Shown in pieces: positions 15,744 to 25,467 of a DNA stretch of 37,878 nt (positions are counted from its first letter, which is position 1; each line of letters starts with the position of its first letter). The position numbers and the translations under genes were made by a program. The DNA comes from Oligoflexia bacterium (lineage in GTDB: Bacteria; Bdellovibrionota; Bdellovibrionia; JABDDW01): the NCBI GenBank assembly GCA_034439615.1, contig JAWXAT010000040.1:1-37878 (forward strand). Reading direction: 5' to 3'. The notes under the pieces were generated by a model. That model ran no database searches, was not told where the DNA came from, and saw nothing but the letters and a program-made list of their open reading frames with translations.

Positions 15744-16463
15744 GTGACTGAACAAAAACCTCCTAGTGAAAAGGGTCTCATCCGCGAGTACGTTGAAAGT
15801 CTTTTTGTCGCAATAATCATTGCGCTGATACTAAGATCATTTGTAATTGCAGCATATAAGATCCCCACTGGAAGCATGGCTCCAACTCTTAAAGCTGGGG
15901 ATTGTATTTTTGCTTGGAAACTCCCCTATGGTTTAAGAATACCATTTACTCGAATTTCAATTATCCAACCCCAAATTCCAGATCGAGGAGATGTCATAGT
16001 TTTTAGATATCCCGAAGATGAATCCCTCTCTTTTATTAAAAGAGTTGTGGGTGTGCCTGGGGACAAAATTGAGATTCGTCAAAAAAGGCTCTATATCAAC
16101 GATAAGATTTCGCAATATGAAAATCTTAAGCCAGCTGATCTTAAAGTTTTTGATGACTTGCCACATAATGAATTTCACATTTTTCAAAAGGAAACCATTG
16201 ATAATAAATCTCATCTAGTCATGTTTCGCAGAGGTGAGGATGAAGATTCTTATGGCCCTGAAGTTGTTCCCGAAGATAGGCTTTTTGTGCTTGGTGACAA
16301 TCGCGATTCCTCTGATGATAGTCGCTTTTGGGGTATGGTTCCCCTTAAAAATCTTGAGGGTCGGGCTATTTTGATCTGGTGTTCATTTGACTGGGAAAAA
16401 CGTATCAAAAACACTGGCATTCCCCGCGTAAGAACCGAAAGACTTCTCACGGTTATCCATTGA
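15744..16463 (+). CDS. Signal peptidase I (second copy)
   Basis: The 239-residue paralogue starts at GTG 15744. It keeps the full catalytic set: TM helix about 19-37, IPTGSM (Ser44), Lys99 in SFIKRVVGVPGD and GDNRDSSDDSRFWG. It differs from its neighbour in the insertion between Lys and the GDNRD box and at the C-terminus. Two adjacent complete peptidases suggest a split of substrate load or specificity (for example the many exported proteins of this lineage). It is followed after 27 bp by pyrB, apparently within the same transcription unit. Confidence 0.94.
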   Translation: MTEQKPPSEKGLIREYVESLFVAIIIALILRSFVIAAYKIPTGSMAPTLKAGDCIFAWKLPYGLRIPFTRISIIQPQIPDRGDVIVFRYPEDESLSFIKRVVGVPGDKIEIRQKRLYINDKISQYENLKPADLKVFDDLPHNEFHIFQKETIDNKSHLVMFRRGEDEDSYGPEVVPEDRLFVLGDNRDSSDDSRFWGMVPLKNLEGRAILIWCSFDWEKRIKNTGIPRVRTERLLTVIH

Positions 16464-16490
16464 CAATCACTCATGTTTTAACTAATTTAA

Positions 16491-17420
16491 ATGGCTATGA
16501 ATCTTCTCGGCCGCTCACTCTTAGACATACCTGATTTACGTCGAGAAGAGATCGTTTTTTTACTCACCGAAGCCATTAAATTTAAGAAAAAACATAGCGG
16601 TACAGAATCTATTTTGGGTTCTCATGTGGGGAAGAGTGTAGCTCTACTTTTTTTTGAACCCTCAACACGTACACGAACTAGTTTTCAAATGGCAGCTTAT
16701 AGATTAGGCCTTCGCACACTCAAACTTGATTCATCTTCAAGTAGTTCGCAAAAAGGTGAAACCATTTACGATACAGCTCGCAATGTTGAAGCTCTAAGAC
16801 CTGACGCGATGGTCATTAGACATGCGGGCAGTGGAATCCCCCTTCAAATTTCACGGTTGCTTAAAATTCCAGTTATTAATGCAGGTGATGGTTTTCATGC
16901 ACACCCAACTCAAGCTTTGCTCGATGCCTTTACGATTCATGAAGAGTTTTCAGAATTTAAAGGCCTTCATGTTTTGATCGTTGGAGACATTGCTCACAGT
17001 CGTGTAGCACGAAGTAATATTCATTGTCTTAGAACTCTAGGTGCAAAAGTGACCATTTGTGGTCCGCCAACTTTGATTCCACCTCTAGCTCGTGAATTTG
17101 GTGTAGAGGTCTCTCATAATTTAGATGAAATTTTACCATCTGCCGATGTGGTGATGGCTCTTAGGATGCAAACAGAGCGACAAAATTCATTTCAAATTCC
17201 ATCGCTCAAAGAATACACAACTCGTTACGGCATCACTTCTGAAAGATTATTAAAAATTAAAGACAAAGCTCTGATTATGCACCCAGGCCCTGTTAATCGA
17301 GGTGTCGAAATGATGTCTTCGGTGTTGCGCGACCCTCGTTGTCGAGTGCTTGAACAAGTGCAAAATGGTGTGACTATGAGAGCGGTTCTACTAGGACATG
17401 TATTGGGAGTATTGAAGTGA
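16491..17420 (+). CDS. pyrB: Aspartate carbamoyltransferase catalytic subunit
   Basis: The 309-residue enzyme joins carbamoyl phosphate and aspartate, the first committed step of pyrimidine synthesis. It has the carbamoyl-phosphate motif FFEPSTRTRTSF, HPTQALLD and MHPGPVNRG. Length is typical (about 305-310). The start could be ATG 16491 or ATG 16497; neither has a clear ribosome binding site. No pyrI follows, and there is no obvious pyrR attenuator or leader peptide in the 27-bp gap. The last codons overlap pyrC by 4 bp, indicating translational coupling. Confidence 0.97.
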   Translation: MAMNLLGRSLLDIPDLRREEIVFLLTEAIKFKKKHSGTESILGSHVGKSVALLFFEPSTRTRTSFQMAAYRLGLRTLKLDSSSSSSQKGETIYDTARNVEALRPDAMVIRHAGSGIPLQISRLLKIPVINAGDGFHAHPTQALLDAFTIHEEFSEFKGLHVLIVGDIAHSRVARSNIHCLRTLGAKVTICGPPTLIPPLAREFGVEVSHNLDEILPSADVVMALRMQTERQNSFQIPSLKEYTTRYGITSERLLKIKDKALIMHPGPVNRGVEMMSSVLRDPRCRVLEQVQNGVTMRAVLLGHVLGVLK

Positions 17421-18709
17421 CTACAACTTTTAAAAACGCCATTCTTTTTGATCCAAGTCAAAGACTCTTTGAAAAAGGGAGTATTGTTGTTGAAGGTGGA
17501 AAAATTTTAGAAATCTTAAAAGATAAAAATGCTGACAGCGGGAAAATCATAGATCTTAAAGGTCAGTATCTAATGCCAGGTTTTGTAGATCTTCATGTGC
17601 ATTTTCGAGAACCTGGCCAAGAGCACAAAGAAACTATTGCAACAGGTTCACACTCTGCAGCAGCCGGTGGATTCACAACCGTATGTTGTATGCCCAACAC
17701 TCAGCCCGTAAATGATTCAAGTTTTGTCACCCAATACATCATGGAAAAAATCCATCAACAAGCTGTAGTGAGAGTTCACCCTATTGGTGCCATTAGTAAA
17801 AATCTTGATGGTGAATCTATGGCCGGAATTGATGGAATGATTAAAAGCGGATGTGTTGCGCTCAGTGATGATGGCAAATGTGTGATGAATGCGTATCTAC
17901 TTAGAAAAACAATGGAGTATCTTACAAGCTACGGCATTCCTGTTATTGAACATTGCGAAGATGAACATCTTGTGGGCCAAGGTGTTATGAATGAAGGCTT
18001 AGTAAGTTCACAAATTGGGCTAAGAGGAATTCCTCATGCTGCAGAAGATGTCATCGTTTCTCGTGACATCAGTCTTTGCGCTCATACTAATGCAAAACTT
18101 CATCTAGCACATCTTTCTTCACGTGGTGCGGTAGAATACATTGCTCATGCAAAAGCGCGCGGATTACCCGTGACAGGTGAGGTGACACCTCATCATCTAC
18201 TTTTAACGGATGAATCTTTGCGAAATTACGATACAGATTTTAAAATGGCACCTCCACTCAGAACAGAAGCTGATCGACGAGTACTTGTTGATGCTTTGCG
18301 ATCGGGAGTTATTGATTGCATTGCCACAGATCATGCTCCACACAGTGAAGAAGATAAAGACATAGAATTTGAACGCGCAGCCAACGGAGTTGTGGGTCTG
18401 GAGACTGCCTTTGCTGTTTGTTACAAACTTGTTGAGCAAAAAGAGCTTTCTTTAGAGCGGTTAGTTGAGAGTTTAACAACTTCTCCAGCACGCGTATTTA
18501 ACTTTTTAGATCGTGGGCAACTAAAACAAGGACTACTCGCAGATTTTGCAATTGTTGATCTGAAAAAATCATGGAAAATCGATCCAAAGAATTTTTATTC
18601 TAAATCCCGAAATACTCCATTTGGCGGATGGGATGTAAATGTGCAGGTTACATCCACTGTAGTCGGTGGAGAAGAAGTATTTAATGTAGAGAAAGGGATA
18701 TGCATCTGA
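17417..18709 (+). CDS. pyrC: Dihydroorotase
   Basis: The 430-residue type I (Bacillus-like) dihydroorotase cyclises carbamoyl aspartate. Signatures are DLHVHFREPG (metal-binding His pair), the GGFTTVCCMPNT stretch, and DHAPHSEEDK near the C-terminal third. Metal ligands His in EHCED and LHLAHLSS follow. It starts with GTG overlapping the pyrB stop (GTGA) and overlaps the carA start by 10 bp in another frame, so the operon is tightly coupled. Length is typical of the long class (about 425-430). Confidence 0.96.
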   Translation: MTTTFKNAILFDPSQRLFEKGSIVVEGGKILEILKDKNADSGKIIDLKGQYLMPGFVDLHVHFREPGQEHKETIATGSHSAAAGGFTTVCCMPNTQPVNDSSFVTQYIMEKIHQQAVVRVHPIGAISKNLDGESMAGIDGMIKSGCVALSDDGKCVMNAYLLRKTMEYLTSYGIPVIEHCEDEHLVGQGVMNEGLVSSQIGLRGIPHAAEDVIVSRDISLCAHTNAKLHLAHLSSRGAVEYIAHAKARGLPVTGEVTPHHLLLTDESLRNYDTDFKMAPPLRTEADRRVLVDALRSGVIDCIATDHAPHSEEDKDIEFERAANGVVGLETAFAVCYKLVEQKELSLERLVESLTTSPARVFNFLDRGQLKQGLLADFAIVDLKKSWKIDPKNFYSKSRNTPFGGWDVNVQVTSTVVGGEEVFNVEKGICI

Positions 18710-19782
18710 CAGGCTTCCTGGTTCTTGAAGATGAAAAAGTATTTGAAGGAACCTGGCATGGAAATTCTGATTGGACAGGTGTAGGAGAAGTCGTTTTCAA
18801 TACTTCACTTGTTGGGTATCAAGAGGTCATAACTGATCCGAGTTATTATCAACAAATCATCGTGATGACAGCGCCTGAGCAAGGCAATTATGGTGTTTCA
18901 GATAATGAACGTGAATCAAAAAAAGTTTGGTGTGAGGCGTTTGTTTGTCTTGAACTTAATCGCAGTTCAGATGCACGTCGTGGCAATCTTGAAGATGAAT
19001 TAAGTTCCTTTAAGCGACCAGCGCTGAGTTCAATTGATACACGATCATTAACGCTTTATCTTCGCACGCGAGGAACTCCGTGGGGAGCCGCTGTTCGTGC
19101 TGATAGCGCAGAAGAAGCAAAGCGTTTGGCTTTGCCACTGATTGCTGAGCATAAACGTAAGGTTTCTTCAGATTGGGTTTATGACATTACAGTTAAAAAA
19201 TCTGAGTTTTTTCCAGGTCAAAAAGACAAAGGCCGAATTGCTATTCTTGATTATGGGGTGAAGTCAAATATTGTGGGTGAACTTCGTAAACGAAGTGCCC
19301 AGATCGCAGTATTTGGTTCGCGCACACCGGCACATGAAGTTTTAGATTGGTCACCTGATGGAATCGTACTTACCAATGGCCCTGGTGATCCGGCCGCCGT
19401 TCAAGTTGCAGTGGGTGAGCTTAGTAAATTATTAGGGCAAAAACCAATCATGGGAATTTGCATGGGACATCAACTCTTAGCCCGTGCCCTTGGTGGAAAA
19501 ACTTTTAAGCTCAAATTTGGACATCGCGGTTCGAATCACCCCGTAAAAAATCTTAAAACAGGAGAGATCTACATGACTGCCCAGAATCACGGTTATGCAG
19601 TTGATAAAGATCTTCCAAGTGGAGTGAATGTGAGTCAAATCAATCTCTACGACAACACTGTCGAGGGTATCGAAGCCCCTGCTTTAAATGCATGGAGTGT
19701 GCAGTATCACCCTGAGGCGGGGCCAGGCCCCCATGATTCAAGGGTGTTGTTTGATCATTTTATAAGTGAAGTGGTCCGATGA
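18700..19782 (+). CDS. carA: Carbamoyl phosphate synthase small subunit
   Basis: The 360-residue glutaminase subunit supplies ammonia to CarB. Its N-terminal half (GEVVFNTSLVGYQEVITDPSY, EQGNYG) is the CarA-specific domain; the C-terminal class I amidotransferase has the nucleophile Cys in GICMGHQ, NHGYAV and the His/Glu pair in YHPEAGPGPHD. Length is slightly shorter than E. coli CarA (382). Translation starts inside the end of pyrC, and the stop overlaps the next gene by 4 bp (ATGA). Confidence 0.97.
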   Translation: MHLTGFLVLEDEKVFEGTWHGNSDWTGVGEVVFNTSLVGYQEVITDPSYYQQIIVMTAPEQGNYGVSDNERESKKVWCEAFVCLELNRSSDARRGNLEDELSSFKRPALSSIDTRSLTLYLRTRGTPWGAAVRADSAEEAKRLALPLIAEHKRKVSSDWVYDITVKKSEFFPGQKDKGRIAILDYGVKSNIVGELRKRSAQIAVFGSRTPAHEVLDWSPDGIVLTNGPGDPAAVQVAVGELSKLLGQKPIMGICMGHQLLARALGGKTFKLKFGHRGSNHPVKNLKTGEIYMTAQNHGYAVDKDLPSGVNVSQINLYDNTVEGIEAPALNAWSVQYHPEAGPGPHDSRVLFDHFISEVVR

Positions 19783-20426
19783 CGGCATTTGAAAGTATTT
19801 TAGAAAAGTTAATTCAACATTTCACGGGCACTGATTATCAAAAAGAAATCCTTGAAGGTAAACGTGAATTTTTTGAGCGCGCAGGAATCATCGATGAAGA
19901 AAGTGTCAATTTTGAAACGCGCATGTCTCAGTTTTTAGATTGGTATATGTTTTCTCGTGATCTTTCAGAAATGCATATTCCTCCTGTGAATTACTACTTT
20001 GAGCAAAAAAAAGACACTCTTCCTGCTGATGAGTTGGGCCTTTATGAAAATCTCACTAAAAGCCATCACAGTCTTTTTGAGTTTCTAAAACTACGAGACA
20101 GTGATGTTACAATTCGTGATTTGTTTTCAAAAAATAAATACGTGCTTCTTAATTCTCCCATCACTGCTGGGTTTAACGCTGATGAAGTTTTTGAAGCTAG
20201 ATTAATTCCTTTTGAAAAAACTTGGGTGTTCACACATGGTTTTTGCTTTCACCCCGTTGAAGCTACAAAATTTATTTCAAAAGAAATTAAACAAGTCCGA
20301 CATCTTGATCAAAGCCATAAAGAAGCGCTCATGCTTAAGCTTTTAAAAATGCGTTATAAATTTGAACAGTACAAACATATCCGCCTTGATTTTATTTATT
20401 CCAACGATGGAAAGTTAAGAATCTAG
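19779..20426 (+). CDS. Conserved-looking unknown protein between carA and carB
   Basis: The 215-residue product is soluble (no signal peptide or TM) and rich in acidic and aromatic residues. Segments such as FLDWYMFSRDL, AGFNADEVFEARLIPFEKTWVFTHGFCFHPVEATKFI and MRYKFEQYKHIRLDFIYS are the most structured. I do not recognise the family. It is coupled to carA by a 4-bp overlap and sits 12 bp before carB, so it is translated with the carbamoyl phosphate synthase subunits. That location suggests a role tied to the enzyme (assembly, regulation), but nothing in the sequence proves it; it could be an unrelated passenger. Confidence 0.85.
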   Translation: MTAFESILEKLIQHFTGTDYQKEILEGKREFFERAGIIDEESVNFETRMSQFLDWYMFSRDLSEMHIPPVNYYFEQKKDTLPADELGLYENLTKSHHSLFEFLKLRDSDVTIRDLFSKNKYVLLNSPITAGFNADEVFEARLIPFEKTWVFTHGFCFHPVEATKFISKEIKQVRHLDQSHKEALMLKLLKMRYKFEQYKHIRLDFIYSNDGKLRI

Positions 20427-20438
20427 AGAGGAATAGAT

Positions 20439-23400
20439 TTGCCTAAACGTACCGATATCAAAAAAGTATTACTCTTAGGTAGTGGTCCAATTGTTATTGG
20501 ACAAGCCTGTGAGTTTGATTACTCAGGTACTCAAGCATGCAAAGCCCTGCGCGAAGAGGGCTATGAAGTAATTCTTGTAAATTCAAATCCTGCCACAATT
20601 ATGACTGATCCAGAGTCAGCACATCGTGTTTACATTGAACCACTTGAAGTTCCATGGCTTGAAAAAATCATTGAAATTGAAAGACCACAAGCATTGATTC
20701 CAACACTTGGGGGGCAAACTGCTCTAAATGCGGCCATAAAACTTCACGAAGCAGGAGTGCTTAAAAAATATAATGTAGAACTTTTAGGTGCTTCGATAGA
20801 AGCGATCAATAAAGCTGAAGATCGTCAACTTTTTAAGCAGATCATGAAAGACATCGGAGCAAACACTCCAAAAAGCTTTAACGTGCATTCACTCGAAGAA
20901 GGGCAAGCAGCTGCTCGTGAGCTTGGTTTTCCAATTGTTTTAAGGCCAAGCTTTACAATGGGTGGTTCTGGCGGTGGAATTGCTTATTCTCAAAAAGAAT
21001 TTGAAGAGGTATTAGCATCAGGATTATTAGAATCACCCACTCATGAAGTTTTAGTTGAACAAAGTGTTTTGGGTTGGAAAGAATTTGAACTTGAAGTCAT
21101 GCGTGACTACAAGGGCACGTTCGTTGTCATTTGCTCAATTGAGAATTTTGATCCCATGGGTGTTCACACGGGTGATAGTATTACTGTCGCTCCAGCACTG
21201 ACATTGACTGATCGTGAATATCAAGAAATGCGCAACGAAGCGCGAAAAGTTATTGAGGCCATTGGTGTTGCTACAGGTGGAGCAAACATCCAGTTTGCGA
21301 TAAACCCCGATAATGGTCAGCGCATTGTTATCGAAATGAATCCACGTGTATCTAGAAGTTCAGCACTGGCAAGTAAAGCCACTGGATTTCCGATTGCAAA
21401 GATTGCAGCAAAGTTAGCTGTTGGGTTTGAGCTTGAAGATATTCTTAATGACATAACAAAAACAACGCCGAGTTGTTTTGAACCTAGTATTGATTATATT
21501 GTCACAAAAATTCCTCGTTTTGATTTCGAGAAGTTCCCAGGTGTAAAAGACAGTCTGACAACACAGATGAAAAGTGTGGGCGAAGTAATGGGTATTGGCC
21601 GCACTTTTAAAGAAAGTCTTCATAAAGCCCTAGCCTCTCTTGAAAATGGTACGGGCGGATTTGACGAAGTGGTATTTGATGAAAAGAAATTAACTGAGCC
21701 CAACAGTCGGCGCATATTTTACGTGGCCCAGGCTTTTAGAGAGAACTATTCTGTTGAAAAAATCGCAGACCTTACAAAAATCACCCCTTGGTTTTTAGAA
21801 CAAATTAAAACTCTCATCGATGCAGAAAAAAATATTAAACTTGAAGATTTAAGAGATTCAAAAAAATTACTCGCACTTAAAAAGTTTGGATTCACAGATA
21901 AACGTATCGCAAAACTACTTAAAATCAGTGATGAGCAAATTAGAAAAACAAGACAGGGTTTTGGTATCAGGCCGGGCTTTTGGTCTGTTGATACATGTGC
22001 TGGTGAGTTTGAATCAAACACTCCTTATTATTATTCAAGCTATAGCGCCCCATCTCAGACTCCTTTAAATCTTCATAACTCTGTTGTTGTTTTAGGAAGT
22101 GGTCCTAATAGAATTGGCCAGGCCATTGAGTTTGATTACAGCTGTGTACAAGGAATTAAAACAGCCCGAGCAAATGGTTATAAAGCCGTCATGATTAATA
22201 GTAATCCTGAAACTGTATCAACAGATTATGATACCAGTGATTATTTATTCTTTGAACCACTTACCAGTGAACATGTAATTGAAGTTTTAGATTTTATTAA
22301 GCCTGTGGGTGTATGCGTGCAACTCGGTGGTCAAACACCAATAAATTTAGCACCTTTTATTGAGAAGTCAGGGCATAAGATTCTAGGTTCAACCTTAGCA
22401 ACAATTGAGGATGCAGAAGACAGAGAGAAGTTTTCAAAACTTTGTTTTGCTATTGGTTTAACATTACCCAAACATAAAACGGCCACAAATATTAAAGACG
22501 CATTAAGGGTTGCTCAAGAAGTAGGGTTTCCTGTGATATGTCGACCAAGTTTTGTGTTAGGCGGTCGTCGGATGGAAGTCTTGGGCTCGGTAGAAGAATT
22601 AAAAAATTATCTAGATCGATATGACGATCTCATGAGTGAACAAAGTCCACTTCTCATCGATGAATTTCTAGATGATGCTTTAGAAGTAGATGTAGATGTT
22701 GTCAGTGACGGTGAAAACGTTCTTATTGGCGGCATCATTGAGCATATTGAAAACGCTGGCACCCATAGTGGTGATGCCATGGGAGTATTACCCCCACAAA
22801 GATTGCAAAGTGAAGTCATAGCCAATATTGAAAATCTCTCTCGCTCTTTATGTCAAAATTTAAAAATCATTGGGCATATGAATCTGCAATTAGCCATCAA
22901 AGAAGATAAAGTCTATGTTTTAGAGGCAAACCCTCGATCATCCAGATCTGTCCCTTTTGTAGCTAAAGCTACGGGTATTCCACTAGTAAAATTAGGCATG
23001 CAATGCATGTTAGGGCAGCGATTAACAGTTACGCATTACTGGAGAAATCTTGACACTATTTCTGTCAAAGGTGTTGTGTTTCCGTTTAAAAAGTTTTCTG
23101 AAGTAGACACACTTCTTGGTCCTGAAATGCGCTCTACGGGTGAATCAATGGGGCGTTCTACAAAAGATCAGGAGGGTAATCCTGATTATGTTGAAGCTCT
23201 CGAGAAAGCTTTTGTTTCTTCAGGCGTGAAGATTCCTCGCGACGGACAAGTTTTCATTTCTATACGCGATAAAGATAAAAAAAGAGGAAGCAAGATTGCT
23301 CAAGGTTTACTTAGCGGGGGTTTTAGGCTCATCGCAACAAAAGGCACGGCAGAATTTTTAAGTAGCCAAGGTCTACCAGTTGAAGCCGTGAACAAGGTTC

Positions 23401-23636
23401 GTGACGGAAGTCCTCATTGTGTCGATTTGATTTTAGACGGTAAAATTCAAATGGTTGTAAATACAACTGCTGGGGCGCGTTCGATTTCCGACAGTTTTAG
23501 TATTAGGCGCAGCTGTGTTGAACGCAATGTGCCATGTTTGACCGAAATTTCAGTAGCAGAGGCTATGGTTAAAGTTTTAGAGATCCAACCAGGTAAAAAT
23601 CTTAAAAAGATTCGTGTTGCTCCACTTAGTCGATGA
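20439..23636 (+). CDS. carB: Carbamoyl phosphate synthase large subunit
   Basis: The 1065-residue synthase has two homologous ATP-grasp halves (about 1-400 and 550-930), an oligomerisation region and a C-terminal MGS-like allosteric domain (about 930-1065). Landmarks are [31 protein letters not shown] and [18 protein letters not shown] in the first half and [28 protein letters not shown] and [18 protein letters not shown] in the second. Translation starts with TTG 20439 after a GAGAGGAA site. Length is near the E. coli protein (1073). It is the last gene of the pyr/car operon; no terminator is visible before the next gene. Confidence 0.98.
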   Translation: MPKRTDIKKVLLLGSGPIVIGQACEFDYSGTQACKALREEGYEVILVNSNPATIMTDPESAHRVYIEPLEVPWLEKIIEIERPQALIPTLGGQTALNAAIKLHEAGVLKKYNVELLGASIEAINKAEDRQLFKQIMKDIGANTPKSFNVHSLEEGQAAARELGFPIVLRPSFTMGGSGGGIAYSQKEFEEVLASGLLESPTHEVLVEQSVLGWKEFELEVMRDYKGTFVVICSIENFDPMGVHTGDSITVAPALTLTDREYQEMRNEARKVIEAIGVATGGANIQFAINPDNGQRIVIEMNPRVSRSSALASKATGFPIAKIAAKLAVGFELEDILNDITKTTPSCFEPSIDYIVTKIPRFDFEKFPGVKDSLTTQMKSVGEVMGIGRTFKESLHKALASLENGTGGFDEVVFDEKKLTEPNSRRIFYVAQAFRENYSVEKIADLTKITPWFLEQIKTLIDAEKNIKLEDLRDSKKLLALKKFGFTDKRIAKLLKISDEQIRKTRQGFGIRPGFWSVDTCAGEFESNTPYYYSSYSAPSQTPLNLHNSVVVLGSGPNRIGQAIEFDYSCVQGIKTARANGYKAVMINSNPETVSTDYDTSDYLFFEPLTSEHVIEVLDFIKPVGVCVQLGGQTPINLAPFIEKSGHKILGSTLATIEDAEDREKFSKLCFAIGLTLPKHKTATNIKDALRVAQEVGFPVICRPSFVLGGRRMEVLGSVEELKNYLDRYDDLMSEQSPLLIDEFLDDALEVDVDVVSDGENVLIGGIIEHIENAGTHSGDAMGVLPPQRLQSEVIANIENLSRSLCQNLKIIGHMNLQLAIKEDKVYVLEANPRSSRSVPFVAKATGIPLVKLGMQCMLGQRLTVTHYWRNLDTISVKGVVFPFKKFSEVDTLLGPEMRSTGESMGRSTKDQEGNPDYVEALEKAFVSSGVKIPRDGQVFISIRDKDKKRGSKIAQGLLSGGFRLIATKGTAEFLSSQGLPVEAVNKVRDGSPHCVDLILDGKIQMVVNTTAGARSISDSFSIRRSCVERNVPCLTEISVAEAMVKVLEIQPGKNLKKIRVAPLSR

Positions 23637-23697
23637 CTTGACGCTTCTTTATCAGCATGAAACAATCTTAACATTATAGCTGTATTCAGGAGGATCT

Positions 23698-24588
23698 ATG
23701 CCGCATTTTTCAAAATGGATTTTATTTTTCGCATGTTTTCTTTATGCGATGGTTGGTTTAGCAAAATCTGAAGGCCCCAATTCTATTACAATTGGTTTTA
23801 TTCCTGGTGAAAATCCTGAATGGCTTAAAAAAAATGGAGTTGAGCTAGCTAAGTATCTTCAACAGAAACTTGATGTACCTATTAATATTTATATTTCAAA
23901 AGATTACAAAGGTTTGGGAGAAGCCATGCGAGAGAAAAAGGTCGACTTCGCATTTTTCTCTGCAAGTACATTTGTAGAGGCCGAAAAAAAAGCAGGTGCG
24001 AAAGTTTTACTTAAAAAAGTATGGGAAGGACCTTTTTACTACAGTGCTATAATAACCACTAAAGCAAGTAAGATTAATAATCTTAACAGCCTTAAAGGAA
24101 AACGTTTTGGTTATGTTGATCAGCATAGTGCTTCGGGGCATTTATATCCGCTCGTGATGCTTAAAAATAAAAAAATCGATAGTGAAAGTTATTTTAAAGA
24201 GATCAAGTTTTTTGGTCAGCATGAAAACTCAGTTAAAGGTCTCATCAAGGGTGATGTAGATGCCGTGGCTGTTTATGCTGATGATCCTAAAGGTAAAACT
24301 GGCGCATGGAATCGTTTTGCACCTGAGCAAAGTGAAAATATTAAAGTGCTATGGGTGAGTGACCCTATTCCAAATGATCCATTTTGTGTGAGACAAGATT
24401 TCTATGACAAGTACCCTCGTCTAACTCATGACATGATGTTTTCTTTAATTGACATGCGAGACGAACCAGCTGAGAAAAATATTCTTAAAAACCTCTACGG
24501 AATTAAATCAATGGATCTCGCAACAAGTAAACAGTATGATCCGGTTAGAGAACTAGTGAAATACTTAGACAAAGGGAAATCTCAGTAA
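23698..24588 (+). CDS. PhnD-like periplasmic substrate-binding protein
   Basis: The 296-residue protein has a signal peptide (about 1-22, ending VGLAKSE) and a type II periplasmic-binding fold of the PhnD/phosphate-phosphonate family: ITIGFIPGENPEWLKK, AKYLQQKLDVPINIYISKDYKGL, KKVDFAFFSASTFVEAEK and a hinge near GKRFGYVDQHSASGHLYPL. A strong ribosome binding site (AGGAGG) precedes ATG 23698. No PhnC/PhnE-type importer genes follow; instead an ABC-2 exporter-type pair begins 4 bp later, and then pilD and pilM-Q. In M. xanthus the equivalent position is held by pilG, so this could be an accessory binding protein of the pilus ABC complex. Its ligand is unknown. Confidence 0.88.
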   Translation: MPHFSKWILFFACFLYAMVGLAKSEGPNSITIGFIPGENPEWLKKNGVELAKYLQQKLDVPINIYISKDYKGLGEAMREKKVDFAFFSASTFVEAEKKAGAKVLLKKVWEGPFYYSAIITTKASKINNLNSLKGKRFGYVDQHSASGHLYPLVMLKNKKIDSESYFKEIKFFGQHENSVKGLIKGDVDAVAVYADDPKGKTGAWNRFAPEQSENIKVLWVSDPIPNDPFCVRQDFYDKYPRLTHDMMFSLIDMRDEPAEKNILKNLYGIKSMDLATSKQYDPVRELVKYLDKGKSQ

Positions 24589-24591
24589 TCA

Positions 24592-25467
24592 ATGTCTAAC
24601 GCTATCGAAGTATCAGGACTTGCGAAAAACTTCATCTTACCACTCACCAGGCGACGTGTCCCTGCGCTCAAGGATCTAAGCTTCTCAGTTAAAGCTGGTG
24701 GTTTAGTTGGTTTTCTTGGCGCAAATGGCGCGGGTAAAACTACGACACTGAAAATAATTCTTCGCTTGATATTCGCTGATCATGGTGAGGTGAAAATCTT
24801 CGGGAAAAATCATAACGATCTTTCTGTAAAGAACAAGATCGGTTTTTTAACAGAGCGTCCTTATTTTTATGACTACTTAACGGGTAGAGAATTTCTTACT
24901 TTCTGCGCAAAAATTTTCAAAAAAAAAGATATTCTAAAACGCATTGACCCTTTACTTGAAGAAGTGGGCCTTTCCCACGCTGCTGATAGACCATTAAGAC
25001 GCTATAGTAAGGGTATGCTTCAACGTATTGGTATTGCGCAAGCCTTAGTGAATGATCCTGAGCTATTAATTTTGGATGAACCAATGAGTGGGCTTGATCC
25101 TGATGGGCGATCTGAGGTGAGTAAGATCATTGCTAGCTGTAATAAGCGAGGAGTAACCGTGATGTTTAGCACGCACTTACTACCTGATGTTGAAACTCTA
25201 TGTGACCGTGTGATTATGATTGATCACGGAAAGCTAATTGTTGAAAGTGCGGTAACAGATCTTTTAGAGAGTCAAACAAAAGGTTTTACTTTAGAAATTA
25301 AAAAGGCTGGGCAAAATCAAAATCTCTCCTTTAATTTTGAAGATGATGCAAGTCTTCAAGCTGCCATTGATCAAGCACGAAAAGAACAAAGCAGAATAAT
25401 AAAAGTACTTCCGCAAAGGCCAAGTTTAGAAGAAGTTTTTTTAAAGTTGAAAGGAACAGGCAAATGA
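24592..25467 (+). CDS. ABC-2 type ATP-binding protein, PilH-like
   Basis: The 291-residue ATPase has Walker A GANGAGKTT (about 43-51), signature RYSKGMLQRIGIAQAL, Walker B LLILDEPMSGLDPDG, a His switch in STHLLPD and a C-terminal extension (about 215-291) typical of ABC-2 exporter ATPases (NatA/GldA-like). It overlaps the permease gene by 4 bp. In M. xanthus, PilH is an ABC ATPase encoded next to pilI, pilD and pilM-Q and needed for pilus assembly; the identical order here makes that the favoured role. The substrate is not known. Alternative: an unrelated ABC-2 exporter. Confidence 0.88.
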   Translation: MSNAIEVSGLAKNFILPLTRRRVPALKDLSFSVKAGGLVGFLGANGAGKTTTLKIILRLIFADHGEVKIFGKNHNDLSVKNKIGFLTERPYFYDYLTGREFLTFCAKIFKKKDILKRIDPLLEEVGLSHAADRPLRRYSKGMLQRIGIAQALVNDPELLILDEPMSGLDPDGRSEVSKIIASCNKRGVTVMFSTHLLPDVETLCDRVIMIDHGKLIVESAVTDLLESQTKGFTLEIKKAGQNQNLSFNFEDDASLQAAIDQARKEQSRIIKVLPQRPSLEEVFLKLKGTGK

